The position numbers and the translations under genes are program-made. Source: an uncultured Pelagibacteraceae bacterium (GTDB lineage: Bacteria; Pseudomonadota; Alphaproteobacteria; Pelagibacterales; Pelagibacteraceae). Taken from it: a stretch of DNA of 64,000 nucleotides. Shown in pieces: positions 18,078 to 27,163 of this stretch; positions within the stretch are counted from its first letter, which is position 1, and every line of letters begins with the position of its first letter. The DNA lies in assembly GCA_902531175.1 (NCBI GenBank), contig CACADE010000001.1, forward strand, positions 124,001 to 188,000, read 5' to 3'. Below the pieces are notes generated by a model. It had not been told where the DNA came from, did no database searches, and saw nothing but the letters and a program-made list of their open reading frames with translations.

Positions 18078-19183
18078 ATAAATATTTTGATACATTTTAT
18101 GATTGGTGGAAAAACATTGATAAAACAATTTTTTTGATAATAAGTCTATTATTTTCACTAGGATTGTTCTTTTCTTTAGTTTCAACTTCAATAATTGCAT
18201 CAGATAAATTAAACACAAATTCTTACTATTTTTTTTTAAAACATTTAATTTTTGTTTTAATAGGAATATTTTTAATTTTATTTTTATCTCTGCTAGATCA
18301 AAAAATTTTAATTAGGTTATCAGTTGTATTATTTGTTATCACATTTATAAGTTTATTCTTAGTTCCCTTAATAGGAGTGGAGGTCAAAGGGTCAAAGAGA
18401 TGGTTAGATATTGGCTCATTACCTAGGTTTCAACCTATTGAAACTTTAAAACCTTTTTTTGTTATTGTTATATCACTAATAATTTCATTAGAAAAAAAAA
18501 ACCTTTATATAAAATATCTCTTGAGTTCAGTCATTTTAGTTCCAATTATAATTTTGCTCTTATCTCAACCAGACTTAGGACAAACATTATTAATAATCTC
18601 TGTTTGGCTTGCTATTATTTTTGTCTCAGGAATAAATTTATTACTTTTTGCAATCTCATTATTAGCTGTGAGTTCATTAACTCTATTTTTAGTCTTTTTG
18701 GTACCAAAATTTGAATACATAAGAATAAGATTAATGTCATTTTTAGATAATTCTAGCGGTAATAATTACCAGGCTGATAAAGCAAGCGATGCAATATCCA
18801 GCGGAAGTTTTTTTGGAAAAGGAATAGGTGAAGGAACTTTAAATTCAAAAATACCAGAAGCACATACAGATTATATAATTTCTGTAATTGCAGAAGAATT
18901 TGGAGTAATTATCTTAATAGGTATAATATTACTTTATTTAGTCTTATCTTATAAAGTTTTAAAAAAAATAAATTTTACAAAAAATAATAATTTTAAACTT
19001 ATATTAGTTGGAAGTATTTCAATAATACTATTACAATCTTTCATTCATATTGGTGTAAATATAAGAATGCTTCCTACTACAGGCATGACTATGCCATTTA
19101 TTAGTTATGGTGGTTCCTCAATAGTTGGAACATCAATTTTAACTGGAATAATATTAAATTTAACGAAAAGAAAATTAAATTAG
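18074..19183 (+). CDS. ftsW: Septal peptidoglycan polymerase FtsW (SEDS family)
   Basis: Membrane glycosyltransferase that polymerises lipid II at the division site with FtsI. The 369-residue protein is strongly hydrophobic with about nine or ten membrane segments. It has SEDS features: KGSKRWLDIG near residue 110, SQPDLGQTL near 163, the YQADKASDAISSG and GEGTLNSKIPEAHTDYI loop near 232-268, and the late FISYGGSS. These loop sequences favour FtsW over RodA, as does its position between murD and murG. Confidence 0.95.
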   Translation: MNKYFDTFYDWWKNIDKTIFLIISLLFSLGLFFSLVSTSIIASDKLNTNSYYFFLKHLIFVLIGIFLILFLSLLDQKILIRLSVVLFVITFISLFLVPLIGVEVKGSKRWLDIGSLPRFQPIETLKPFFVIVISLIISLEKKNLYIKYLLSSVILVPIIILLLSQPDLGQTLLIISVWLAIIFVSGINLLLFAISLLAVSSLTLFLVFLVPKFEYIRIRLMSFLDNSSGNNYQADKASDAISSGSFFGKGIGEGTLNSKIPEAHTDYIISVIAEEFGVIILIGIILLYLVLSYKVLKKINFTKNNNFKLILVGSISIILLQSFIHIGVNIRMLPTTGMTMPFISYGGSSIVGTSILTGIILNLTKRKLN

Positions 19184-19184
19184 T

Positions 19185-20261
19185 ATGAAAAATATACTTA
19201 TAGTAACAGGTGGTTCTGGTGGCCACGTAGTACCATCTACCTCTTTATTTGAACATTTGAAAAACAAATTTTCTGTAAAAATAGTATCTGATTTGAGAGG
19301 AAGTAAATATATAAATACTGAAAAATTTAAATATGAATTAATAGATGTACCTAATTTATTTTTAAAACCTTATTTACTTCCAATAAATATTTTTAAATAT
19401 TTTCTAAACATTTTTCAATCTATTAGATTTTTAAAAAATAATAAGACAAATATTGTGATAAGCACTGGTGGGTACATGACATTTCCATTTTGCTTAGCTG
19501 CATTTATATTACAAAAAAAAGTTTTCTTGATTGAGCCTAATAGTGTTTTAGGTAGATCCAACCGTTTTGCTTTGAAATTTTCAACAAAAATAATTTGTTA
19601 CGATGAAAATTTAAGAAACTTCCCAGTAAAATACGATTCTAAAAAAATTATAGTCAAACCTATTTTAAAAAAAGAAATATATAACTTAGAAAAAAATATG
19701 ATTAATATAAAAAAGGAAATAAAAAAAATCCTTATCATTGGCGGCAGTCAGGGTGCATCGTTTTTTGACGAAAATATTACTGAATTAATTATCGAAATTT
19801 CAAAAAAACGAAATATTGAAGTTATACAACAAATATCAAATAATAATAATTTATCTTCAACAAAAAATAAATATGACAAATCAAATATAAACTACAAATT
19901 TATTGAATTTACCAATGATAGTCATGAGCTCTACAATGGTATAGATTTAGCAATTACTAGAGGAGGCGCAAGTACATTAAGTGAACTATCATTCTTAAAT
20001 ATACCATTTATTTCAATACCTCTCCCGTCTGCAAGAGATAATCACCAATTCTATAATTCAGAATTTTATTATAAAAAAAATTGTTGTTGGTTAATAAATC
20101 AAAAGGAATTTGAATTTAAAAAATTTCCAAAAATGATATTTGAAATATTTAATGATTATCAAGATTATAACGAAAAATTTAAAAATCTTAAGGAAATTAC
20201 TAAAAAAAATACTTGGAATAATACAAATAATAAGATTATAGAAATTATAGATGAAAATTAA
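19185..20261 (+). CDS. murG: UDP-GlcNAc:lipid I GlcNAc transferase MurG
   Basis: Peripheral inner-membrane glycosyltransferase that converts lipid I to lipid II, the last cytoplasmic step. The 358-residue GT28 protein has the glycine-rich N-terminal loop TGGSGGHVVPS (residues 7-17), STGGYMTFP near 92, the second loop IIGGSQGAS near 183, and the donor-site sequence TRGGASTLSE followed by IPLPSARDNHQ. Length and order are standard. It overlaps murC by 11 bases. Confidence 0.96.
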   Translation: MKNILIVTGGSGGHVVPSTSLFEHLKNKFSVKIVSDLRGSKYINTEKFKYELIDVPNLFLKPYLLPINIFKYFLNIFQSIRFLKNNKTNIVISTGGYMTFPFCLAAFILQKKVFLIEPNSVLGRSNRFALKFSTKIICYDENLRNFPVKYDSKKIIVKPILKKEIYNLEKNMINIKKEIKKILIIGGSQGASFFDENITELIIEISKKRNIEVIQQISNNNNLSSTKNKYDKSNINYKFIEFTNDSHELYNGIDLAITRGGASTLSELSFLNIPFISIPLPSARDNHQFYNSEFYYKKNCCWLINQKEFEFKKFPKMIFEIFNDYQDYNEKFKNLKEITKKNTWNNTNNKIIEIIDEN

Positions 20262-21633
20262 TATTGGAAAAACTGAATTAATTCATTTTGTTGGAATTGG
20301 TGGTATTGGAATGAGCGGGTTAGCATTAATAATGGATAGTTTAGGTTTTAAAATACAAGGAAGCGATATTTCTGATAATAAAAACCTTAATTTACTCAGA
20401 AAAAGAAAAATTCCAATTTATTTGAAGCATAGCAAACAAAATATAAAAAAATGTACTTTATTAGTAGTTTCGTCAGCTATAAAAAAATCAAATCCAGAAT
20501 ACAAGTATGCTAAAAAATTAAACTTACCAATTTATAAAAGAGGAGAACTATTGGGTCATATAGTTTCCTTAATGAAAAATATTGTTGTGACAGGATCTCA
20601 CGGCAAAACCACCACAACATCAATTTTGTCAAATATTATGAATTACGCAAAACTAGATCCTACAATAATAAATGGAGGTGTTTTAAATTCAATAGGGAGT
20701 TCAGCTCAGCTAGGAAAAAGTGACTGGAGCTTAGTTGAGTCAGATGAGTCAGATGGTAGTTTCCTACAAATACCTTTTAATTATTCTATAATTACCAATA
20801 TTGATAATGAACACTTGGATTACTACAAGACTATGAAAAATCTAAAAAATAAATTTATAGAATTTATTGACAAAACCCCTTCATTCGGAAAGGCTTTTTT
20901 GTGTTCAGACGATAAAAATATAAAAAATATTTTAAAAAAACTTAAAAATAAAAATTATTATACATTTGGTATAAATAAGAAATCAAATTTTCATATTTTT
21001 AATATAATCCAAAATAAAAAATATTCGAAATTTAGTATTAAAATTAAAATACCTGGTAAAACAAAAATTATAAATAATATTTCGATACCTTTGTTGGGTT
21101 TGCATAATATAAAAAATGCAACTTCAGCATTAGCTGTAGCATTTTCGATTGGTGTATCAGATAAAATAATTAAATTGGGCTTAAAAAACTTCAATGGTGT
21201 ACAAAGAAGATTTAATTTTCTATTCGAAATTAATAAAGTGCCATTTTTTGACGATTATGCGCATCATCCAACCGAAATTTCATCAGTATTAGATGGTGTT
21301 AGCAAAGTATATAATAATGAAGAAATAGTTTGTATTTTTCAACCTCACAGAATTTCAAGAATAAAAAATTTAAAAAATGAATTTTCTAAATGCTTTAAAA
21401 ATGCAAATACAATTTTACTTTGCCCAATCTATAAAGCTAGTGAGACAATAAAATTAGGATTTTCATATACCTCATTTGCAAAATTAATTGCAAAAAATTC
21501 TAATGTTAATTTGATAATGCTAAAGAATGAAATAGATTTAAAAAAAACTGTCCAAAATATTGCATTTGGAAATAAAATTTTCATTGCTATGGGTGCTGGA
21601 TCTATAACAAATTGGGTTAGAAATCTTAATTAA
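20251..21633 (+). CDS. murC: UDP-MurNAc:L-alanine ligase MurC
   Basis: First amino-acid ligase of peptidoglycan precursor synthesis, which adds L-alanine to UDP-MurNAc. The 460-residue sequence opens with FVGIGGIGMSGLA, has the P-loop VTGSHGKTTTTS near residue 112, DESDGSF near 165 and TNIDNEHLDYY near 183, and in the C-terminal domain DDYAHHPTEI and FQPHRISR. These are clear MurC signatures. It starts within murG and is separated from murB by one base. Confidence 0.96.
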   Translation: MKINIGKTELIHFVGIGGIGMSGLALIMDSLGFKIQGSDISDNKNLNLLRKRKIPIYLKHSKQNIKKCTLLVVSSAIKKSNPEYKYAKKLNLPIYKRGELLGHIVSLMKNIVVTGSHGKTTTTSILSNIMNYAKLDPTIINGGVLNSIGSSAQLGKSDWSLVESDESDGSFLQIPFNYSIITNIDNEHLDYYKTMKNLKNKFIEFIDKTPSFGKAFLCSDDKNIKNILKKLKNKNYYTFGINKKSNFHIFNIIQNKKYSKFSIKIKIPGKTKIINNISIPLLGLHNIKNATSALAVAFSIGVSDKIIKLGLKNFNGVQRRFNFLFEINKVPFFDDYAHHPTEISSVLDGVSKVYNNEEIVCIFQPHRISRIKNLKNEFSKCFKNANTILLCPIYKASETIKLGFSYTSFAKLIAKNSNVNLIMLKNEIDLKKTVQNIAFGNKIFIAMGAGSITNWVRNLN

Positions 21634-21634
21634 G

Positions 21635-22543
21635 ATGGAATTGAAAGATATTCAAGATTTTAAAAATAAATTTGATGCGGATCTATTTTTTAATATCGAT
21701 ATCAAAAAATTTAATTGGTTTAATATTGGTGGTAAATCAAAAATTTTTTTTAAACCAAAAAATCTTGTAGAATTAAAGGAATTCCTAAAAATATATAATA
21801 ATAGAGGAAAAATATTTATTTTAGGAATGGGTTCCAATGTATTATTTAAAGATAAAACTTATGAAGGTGTAATTATTAAACTAAGTAACAATTTTAGTTC
21901 ATTATCAAAGTTGAAACCAGATACTATAATTGCAGGGTCAGCATGCTCACAAAAAAAACTTTCAGAATATGCGCTAGAGAATGAAATAAGTGGTTTTGAA
22001 TTTATGTACTGTATTCCTGGCTCAGTTGGGGGTGGTCTTCAAATGAATTCTGGCTGCTTTGGATCAGAATTTAAAGACAAATTAATTTCTCTTCAATGTA
22101 TTGATGAAAATGGAAATATTAAAGTTATTCCATCCAGCAAAATTAAATTTAAATACAGAAAAATAGAATTAAATGAAAATTTAATTTTTTTAAGTGCTAC
22201 ATTTAAAGGTGATTTATCTGATAAAAACAAAATAAAAAATTTGATGCAAGAATTGGCAATAAAAAAAAATAATTCTCAACCTTCAAAAATTAAGACTGGA
22301 GGAAGTACTTTTAAAAATCCAATCGATCAAACAACAAAAAAAGCTTGGGAACTTATAAAAGAGTCAGTCCCCGAAAACATAAATTTTGGAGATGCTTGTA
22401 TATCAAAAAAACATTCAAATTTTTTTGTAAATAAAAATAATGCATCATTTGATGAAATGAATTCATTAATAAATTTTGTAAAAAAAAATGTTAAAGATAA
22501 AACTGGGATTAATATTAATTTAGAAATTAAAATTATAGAATAG
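21635..22543 (+). CDS. murB: UDP-N-acetylenolpyruvoylglucosamine reductase MurB
   Basis: FAD enzyme that reduces UDP-GlcNAc-enolpyruvate to UDP-MurNAc. The 302-residue protein has the FAD-binding stretch FNIGGKSK and ILGMGSNVLFKD, then EFMYCIPGSVGGGLQMNSGCFG, and the catalytic region GGSTFKNP near residue 225. The closing LEIKIIE strand is usual. The short form fits type II-like MurB of alphaproteobacteria. Its stop TAG overlaps the GTG start of ddl by one base. Confidence 0.95.
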   Translation: MELKDIQDFKNKFDADLFFNIDIKKFNWFNIGGKSKIFFKPKNLVELKEFLKIYNNRGKIFILGMGSNVLFKDKTYEGVIIKLSNNFSSLSKLKPDTIIAGSACSQKKLSEYALENEISGFEFMYCIPGSVGGGLQMNSGCFGSEFKDKLISLQCIDENGNIKVIPSSKIKFKYRKIELNENLIFLSATFKGDLSDKNKIKNLMQELAIKKNNSQPSKIKTGGSTFKNPIDQTTKKAWELIKESVPENINFGDACISKKHSNFFVNKNNASFDEMNSLINFVKKNVKDKTGININLEIKIIE

Positions 22544-23463
22544 TGAAAAAAATTTTAATTTTAGCAGGCGGGTACTCAAAAGAGAAAGAAATTAGCAAAA
22601 AAACTTCAAAAAGTGTTTTTTCAGAATTAAAAAAAGATGAAAAATACGACATCAAAATTATCAATCCTGATGGTAAATTTGTTAAACAATTAAGAAAATT
22701 TAAGCCAGATATTGTGTTGAATTTATTACATGGTAGATACGGTGAAGATGGTTATATTCAAGCAATTTTAGAGTCTGAAAAAATAAAATATACTCACTCA
22801 GGAGTATTATCATCATCTTTAGCAATAGATAAAGAGCTTTCGAAAAAAATATTTATCAAAAATAATATCTTAACTCCTAAGTATCTTAAATTTTCCTATA
22901 GAGATAATATTAATAAATTGAAATTAACAAATTATTTAAAAAAAAAATTGGGTTTTCCTTTAGTCATTAAACCCTTAAATGAAGGATCTAGTGTAAATGT
23001 TTTTATATGTAACAAAAATAATTTTATTAAAACTTTAAAAAAATTGAGTGATTATGGGGAAGTTTTGTTGGAGAAGTATATACCGGGAAGAGAAATACAA
23101 GTTGCCGTTTTATCAGATAAAGTGCTTGGAGCAATTGAGCTTAGACCAACTAGAAAATTTTATGATTATGAGGCTAAATATAATCCAAAAGCTAGAACAG
23201 AACATATAATTCCGGTGAAAATATCAAAAAAAAAATACCAAGAGGTTGCAAGAATAGCTTTAAAAGCACATAAAATTTTAAATTGTAGAGGTGTAACTCG
23301 TTCAGATTTTAGGTATCACAAAAATTCATTTTATTTACTCGAAACAAACACTCAACCTGGTATGACTTCTTTGTCTTTAGTTCCTGAAATTGCAAAATTT
23401 AATAACATTACTTTCAAAAATTTGATAAAAAAAATTTTGGAAGATGCCTCGATCAATAAATAA
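22543..23463 (+). CDS. ddl: D-alanine:D-alanine ligase Ddl
   Basis: ATP-grasp enzyme that makes the D-Ala-D-Ala dipeptide used by MurF. The 306-residue product has LNLLHGRYGEDG near residue 59, YTHSGVLSSSLAIDK near 83, FPLVIKPLNEGSS near 143, the ATP-grasp loop and the C-terminal FYLLETNTQPGMTSLSLVPE with metal-binding Glu and Asn. The start is GTG, overlapping the murB stop. It overlaps ftsQ by 20 bases. Standard dcw position. Confidence 0.96.
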   Translation: MKKILILAGGYSKEKEISKKTSKSVFSELKKDEKYDIKIINPDGKFVKQLRKFKPDIVLNLLHGRYGEDGYIQAILESEKIKYTHSGVLSSSLAIDKELSKKIFIKNNILTPKYLKFSYRDNINKLKLTNYLKKKLGFPLVIKPLNEGSSVNVFICNKNNFIKTLKKLSDYGEVLLEKYIPGREIQVAVLSDKVLGAIELRPTRKFYDYEAKYNPKARTEHIIPVKISKKKYQEVARIALKAHKILNCRGVTRSDFRYHKNSFYLLETNTQPGMTSLSLVPEIAKFNNITFKNLIKKILEDASINK

Positions 23464-24133
23464 AATAAAAGTTTATTTCTATATTTTCTCCTTAATAGTT
23501 CTGTCATCAATATTAAACGTTAATATTAGTGATAATTTGAAAAAAATATTTCTAGTTGAGATTTTAGAGGTAAACAATCACTCTAACGATCTAAAGGAAA
23601 TAATGTATAACCAAATTGAATTTACATTAAATCAAAATATCTTAAATTTAGACCAATCTTTTATTAATCAAAAATTAAATAACTTAAAAATTTTTGAAAC
23701 AATTGAAGTAAAGAAAAAATACCCTAACAAATTAGTAATTTTTGCAAAAAAAACTGATTTTATTGCAATTGGTTTTAAGGAAGGAAAAAAATATTACGTA
23801 GGAAATAATTCAAATTTAATCCCAAAAGATCTTTTACACACCAAAAAAAATTTACCAATTATTTTTGGTGATTTTAAAGTTAATGATTTTTTAATTCTAA
23901 AAAATATTTTAACAAAATTAGATTATAATTTAACTAATATTAATAAATTTTATTACCACAAAAATAATAGATGGGATATATATTTTAATAATGGCATATT
24001 ATTAATGTTACCAAATAAAAACTTAGAAGATACTTTAAATAAGTATCGAGCTTTCAAAAATAATAATAAAATTTCAAAAAACTCAATAATAGACTTAAGA
24101 GTTAAAAATCGAATAGTTATTAAAAATGAATAA
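23444..24133 (+). CDS. ftsQ: Cell division protein FtsQ
   Basis: Bitopic divisome protein that links early and late division proteins. The 229-residue product has a basic start, a membrane segment near residues 9-27, and a periplasmic POTRA-like region with FETIEVKKKYPNKLVIFAKK, the typical FtsQ IEVRRxYPNxLxI pattern, then a beta-domain with RWDIYFNNGILLMLP and the late IIDLRVKNRIVI strand. It is shorter than most FtsQ proteins. Identity is also supported by position between ddl and ftsA, both of which it overlaps. Confidence 0.9.
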   Translation: MPRSINKIKVYFYIFSLIVLSSILNVNISDNLKKIFLVEILEVNNHSNDLKEIMYNQIEFTLNQNILNLDQSFINQKLNNLKIFETIEVKKKYPNKLVIFAKKTDFIAIGFKEGKKYYVGNNSNLIPKDLLHTKKNLPIIFGDFKVNDFLILKNILTKLDYNLTNINKFYYHKNNRWDIYFNNGILLMLPNKNLEDTLNKYRAFKNNNKISKNSIIDLRVKNRIVIKNE

Positions 24134-25301
24134 ATTAAATTATTTTAACGTAATTGATTTTGGAAAATCTAAGTTAGGATTATATGTATTTGATAAAAAT
24201 TTGAATGAAATTTATAAAAATCAATATTTCTTAAATGACAAAACAAAAAAAAATAACTTAGAAGAAAATTATGTATATTTAAAAGATTTGATAAAAAAAG
24301 CAGAAAAAAATGTTTCCGAACATCTTGAAGAATTTATAGTGTCTGTTGATACTCCAAATACTCTCATTATAGATTTATCTTTAAAAAAAAATTTAGAAAA
24401 AAAGACCTCATTAGAAAAAATTTACACAAACCTCAATTTAGAAGTTAGTCAATTAATAAACAATAATTATGATAATTATTTTATAATGCATGTAATTAAT
24501 AGTAAAATTATAACTGATGGTGCAGAAAGAAATTACTTAAATAATAAAAATGTTTTAATTAAAAATATAATAATAGAATTTAAAATTATTTGTTACCCAA
24601 AAGAATTAATAAACAAAATATCCAAAATTTTTTTAAAAAATAATTTAGAAGTAAGGAAATTTTATTGTGGTACCTATTTAAAATCTACATATTATTCAAA
24701 AAAATATAATAATGATAAAAAGTTTTTTTTAGACATAGGATTCGAAAGGGCGTCACTTCTATATTTTGAGGGAGATAAATTAAAATATTTAAATTCTATT
24801 TCTGTTGGAGGAAATCATATTACCAAAGATATTAGTAAAGTTTTTAAAATTGAATATGAGGTTGCTGAAAATATTAAAAAAAGTTTCAATAAGTCAGAAA
24901 CAGAATTTTCTTATATAAAAAATATAAACAATAATGAAGCTAAGTTTTTTGATAAAATTATTAAAAATAATATCTCTATAGATACATTAAAAAAAGTTGT
25001 TTTATATAGAATTCAAGAAATAATTGATTTGTCATTTAGAAAACTAAAAAAAAATTATATCGATTTCGAATATAAAAATATCGATTTGATTTTAATTGGA
25101 GGTGGATCAAAATTATTTGATAAAAACTCATTTCATTTAAATGATCAATTCAATATAAAATCATTAAGCTATTATGACGAAAAATTAGACGAAATATGTC
25201 GAGCAGCTCTAGATTTCTATTTAAATAATGATGAAATTAAGAGAAAAAATAATAAAAAAAAGGGTTTTTTTGAAATTTTCTTCAATTTTTTTAGTAAATA
25301 A
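24126..25301 (+). CDS. ftsA: Cell division protein FtsA
   Basis: Actin-like protein that tethers FtsZ filaments to the membrane. The 391-residue sequence is divergent but shows the opening FNVIDFGKSKLGLYV phosphate loop, a second phosphate motif FFLDIGFERASLLYF near residue 202, SISVGGNHITKDIS near 223, and IDLILIGGGSKL near 322. The tail ends with GFFEIFFNFFSK, a good amphipathic membrane-targeting helix. It overlaps ftsQ by 8 bases. The next gene is lpxC; ftsZ, which normally follows ftsA, is found about 15 kb upstream at the front of the cluster. Confidence 0.92.
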   Translation: MNKLNYFNVIDFGKSKLGLYVFDKNLNEIYKNQYFLNDKTKKNNLEENYVYLKDLIKKAEKNVSEHLEEFIVSVDTPNTLIIDLSLKKNLEKKTSLEKIYTNLNLEVSQLINNNYDNYFIMHVINSKIITDGAERNYLNNKNVLIKNIIIEFKIICYPKELINKISKIFLKNNLEVRKFYCGTYLKSTYYSKKYNNDKKFFLDIGFERASLLYFEGDKLKYLNSISVGGNHITKDISKVFKIEYEVAENIKKSFNKSETEFSYIKNINNNEAKFFDKIIKNNISIDTLKKVVLYRIQEIIDLSFRKLKKNYIDFEYKNIDLILIGGGSKLFDKNSFHLNDQFNIKSLSYYDEKLDEICRAALDFYLNNDEIKRKNNKKKGFFEIFFNFFSK

Positions 25302-25363
25302 TTGTATTTTCTCGTAACATTTGTTGAGTGTTTAATAATATCGGCAATCTATATATATAGGTT

Positions 25364-26284
25364 GTGTCCATTCTTTGTCAAAAAACAATAGCAAGTAAAA
25401 TATCATTTGAAGGTATAGGTGTACATACAGGTAAAAGAGTTAAAATAGAAATTCTTCCAGCAAAACCAGACACCGGTATATTATTTGAAAGAACTGATTT
25501 AAAAAATAATAATCAAGTTGTTCCAAATTATTTAAACGTTGTGGATACAAATTTATGTACAACCATATCTAATGAATTTGGAGTAAAAGTTTCTACCATT
25601 GAGCATTTAATGGGTGCATTTTATGGTATGGGTGTAGACAATGCATTGGTTAAAATAAATTCACAAGAAGTTCCAATTTTAGATGGATCGGCAAAAATAT
25701 TTGTAGAAAAAATAAAAAAAGTAGGACTGTTATTAAGTGAAAAACCTATAAAAATTATAAAAATAAATAATGATATAACTGTAAAAAACAAAAATAAATT
25801 TATATCTTTGAAAAAGTCAAACGTAAAAAGTGAAATTGAGTTTGAAATTAAATACGAAAATAATCTTATCAAAACACAAAATAATAAAATCAATGTTTTA
25901 GAAGATGACTTATCAAATATTTATGATTCTAGAACATTTTGTTTATACGAAGATATTCAAAAACTCAAAAAATTAGGTTTAGGAAAAGGTGGAAGTCTAG
26001 AAAATGCTATTGTAATAAAAGATGCTTCTGTTTTAAATAAAGAAGGATTAAGAAACAATTTAGAATTTGTAAATCATAAAATATTAGACTGCATGGGTGA
26101 TTTGTACTTATCAGGCTATAAAATAATTGGAACATTGATATGTTCCCAGGGTGGTCACAGTCTAACAAATGAACTTTTAAGAGAAGTATTTGCAAACCAT
26201 TCTAATTATACATTAATTGAGATAAAGGGAAAACAATTACCTCACTCTTTTGCTAATTATAGCAACTTAAAATCCATAGCTTAA
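25364..26284 (+). CDS. lpxC: UDP-3-O-acyl-GlcNAc deacetylase LpxC
   Basis: Zinc enzyme for the committed step of lipid A synthesis, which shows the cell makes LPS. The 306-residue protein has the N-terminal KISFEGIGVHTGK, the zinc-binding TIEHLMGAFYGMG (His near residue 78), EFVNHKILDCMGDL (His and Asp near 235-240) and the hotdog-like SYDSR-equivalent YDSRTF segment. The start is GTG at 25364; no ATG fits. A 62-base gap separates it from ftsA, the largest inside the cluster, so it may have its own promoter. Confidence 0.97.
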   Translation: MSILCQKTIASKISFEGIGVHTGKRVKIEILPAKPDTGILFERTDLKNNNQVVPNYLNVVDTNLCTTISNEFGVKVSTIEHLMGAFYGMGVDNALVKINSQEVPILDGSAKIFVEKIKKVGLLLSEKPIKIIKINNDITVKNKNKFISLKKSNVKSEIEFEIKYENNLIKTQNNKINVLEDDLSNIYDSRTFCLYEDIQKLKKLGLGKGGSLENAIVIKDASVLNKEGLRNNLEFVNHKILDCMGDLYLSGYKIIGTLICSQGGHSLTNELLREVFANHSNYTLIEIKGKQLPHSFANYSNLKSIA

Positions 26285-26323
26285 TAATTAGAAAATTTAA
26301 AATTATTCTGTTAAAATCCAATA

Positions 26324-27157
26324 ATGAAAACAAAAATTAAAATTTCATTCATATTATTGTTGTTTGTATATATTTTATCTTGCTCCTCAAAAGAATTGAA
26401 TACAACAAAAATAGAAGAAAAAAGTTTAGAAGCACAAATGATAGAGGTTTACAATCAAGCATTTAAAGAATTTGAAAGAGGAGATGTTATTTATGCTGGA
26501 AAAAAATTTAACGAGGTTGAACTACTTTACCCACAATCTATTTGGGCTCCTAAAGCTAACTTAATGGCAGCATATGGTTATTTTTCACAATCTTATTATT
26601 CTGATGCAATAAATGAATTAGAACGATTTGTAACAAAATATCCAAACCACCCAAATATAGATTATGCATTTTATCTTTTAGCACTTTGTCATTATGATCA
26701 AATTATAGATGAAAAAAAAGACCTTAACGAAATTATTAAAGCTCAAGAATATTTTAACATTGTTTTAAAAAAATATCCAAAAACTGCTTATGCAGATGAT
26801 TCTAAATTCAAATTAGAGTTTATTCATGAAATTATGGCATCTAAAGAAATTTATCTAGCGAGATACTATACTGATAGAGAAAAATGGATTCCTGCAATTA
26901 ATAGATTTAAAAAAATTACTGATGAATATGAGACGACTATTTATGTAGAAGAAGCATTATTAAGATTAGTAGAACTACATTATAAGATAGGCTTAGTGGA
27001 TGAAGCAAAAAAATATGCATCTGTCTTAGGATACAATTATCAATCAAGTGAATGGTATGAAGCCTCATATAAAATACTTAATAAAGATTACTCTAAACCT
27101 AAAAGAAAAGATGAAAGAAAAAAAATTCTTGATAGGTTTAAAACATTATTTAAATAA
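26324..27157 (+). CDS. bamD: Outer membrane assembly lipoprotein BamD
   Basis: Essential subunit of the BAM machine that inserts beta-barrel proteins in the outer membrane. The 277-residue product has a lipoprotein signal (YILSCSS, cysteine at residue 20) and a TPR-rich body with the family pattern YNQAFKEFERGDVIYAGKKF, SYYSDAINELERFVTKYPNHPN and YFNIVLKKYPKTAYADDSK. It follows lpxC as in many alphaproteobacteria. The recN gene that often lies between bamD and ligA is absent; ligA begins seven bases later. Confidence 0.95.
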   Translation: MKTKIKISFILLLFVYILSCSSKELNTTKIEEKSLEAQMIEVYNQAFKEFERGDVIYAGKKFNEVELLYPQSIWAPKANLMAAYGYFSQSYYSDAINELERFVTKYPNHPNIDYAFYLLALCHYDQIIDEKKDLNEIIKAQEYFNIVLKKYPKTAYADDSKFKLEFIHEIMASKEIYLARYYTDREKWIPAINRFKKITDEYETTIYVEEALLRLVELHYKIGLVDEAKKYASVLGYNYQSSEWYEASYKILNKDYSKPKRKDERKKILDRFKTLFK

Positions 27158-27163
27158 TTATTA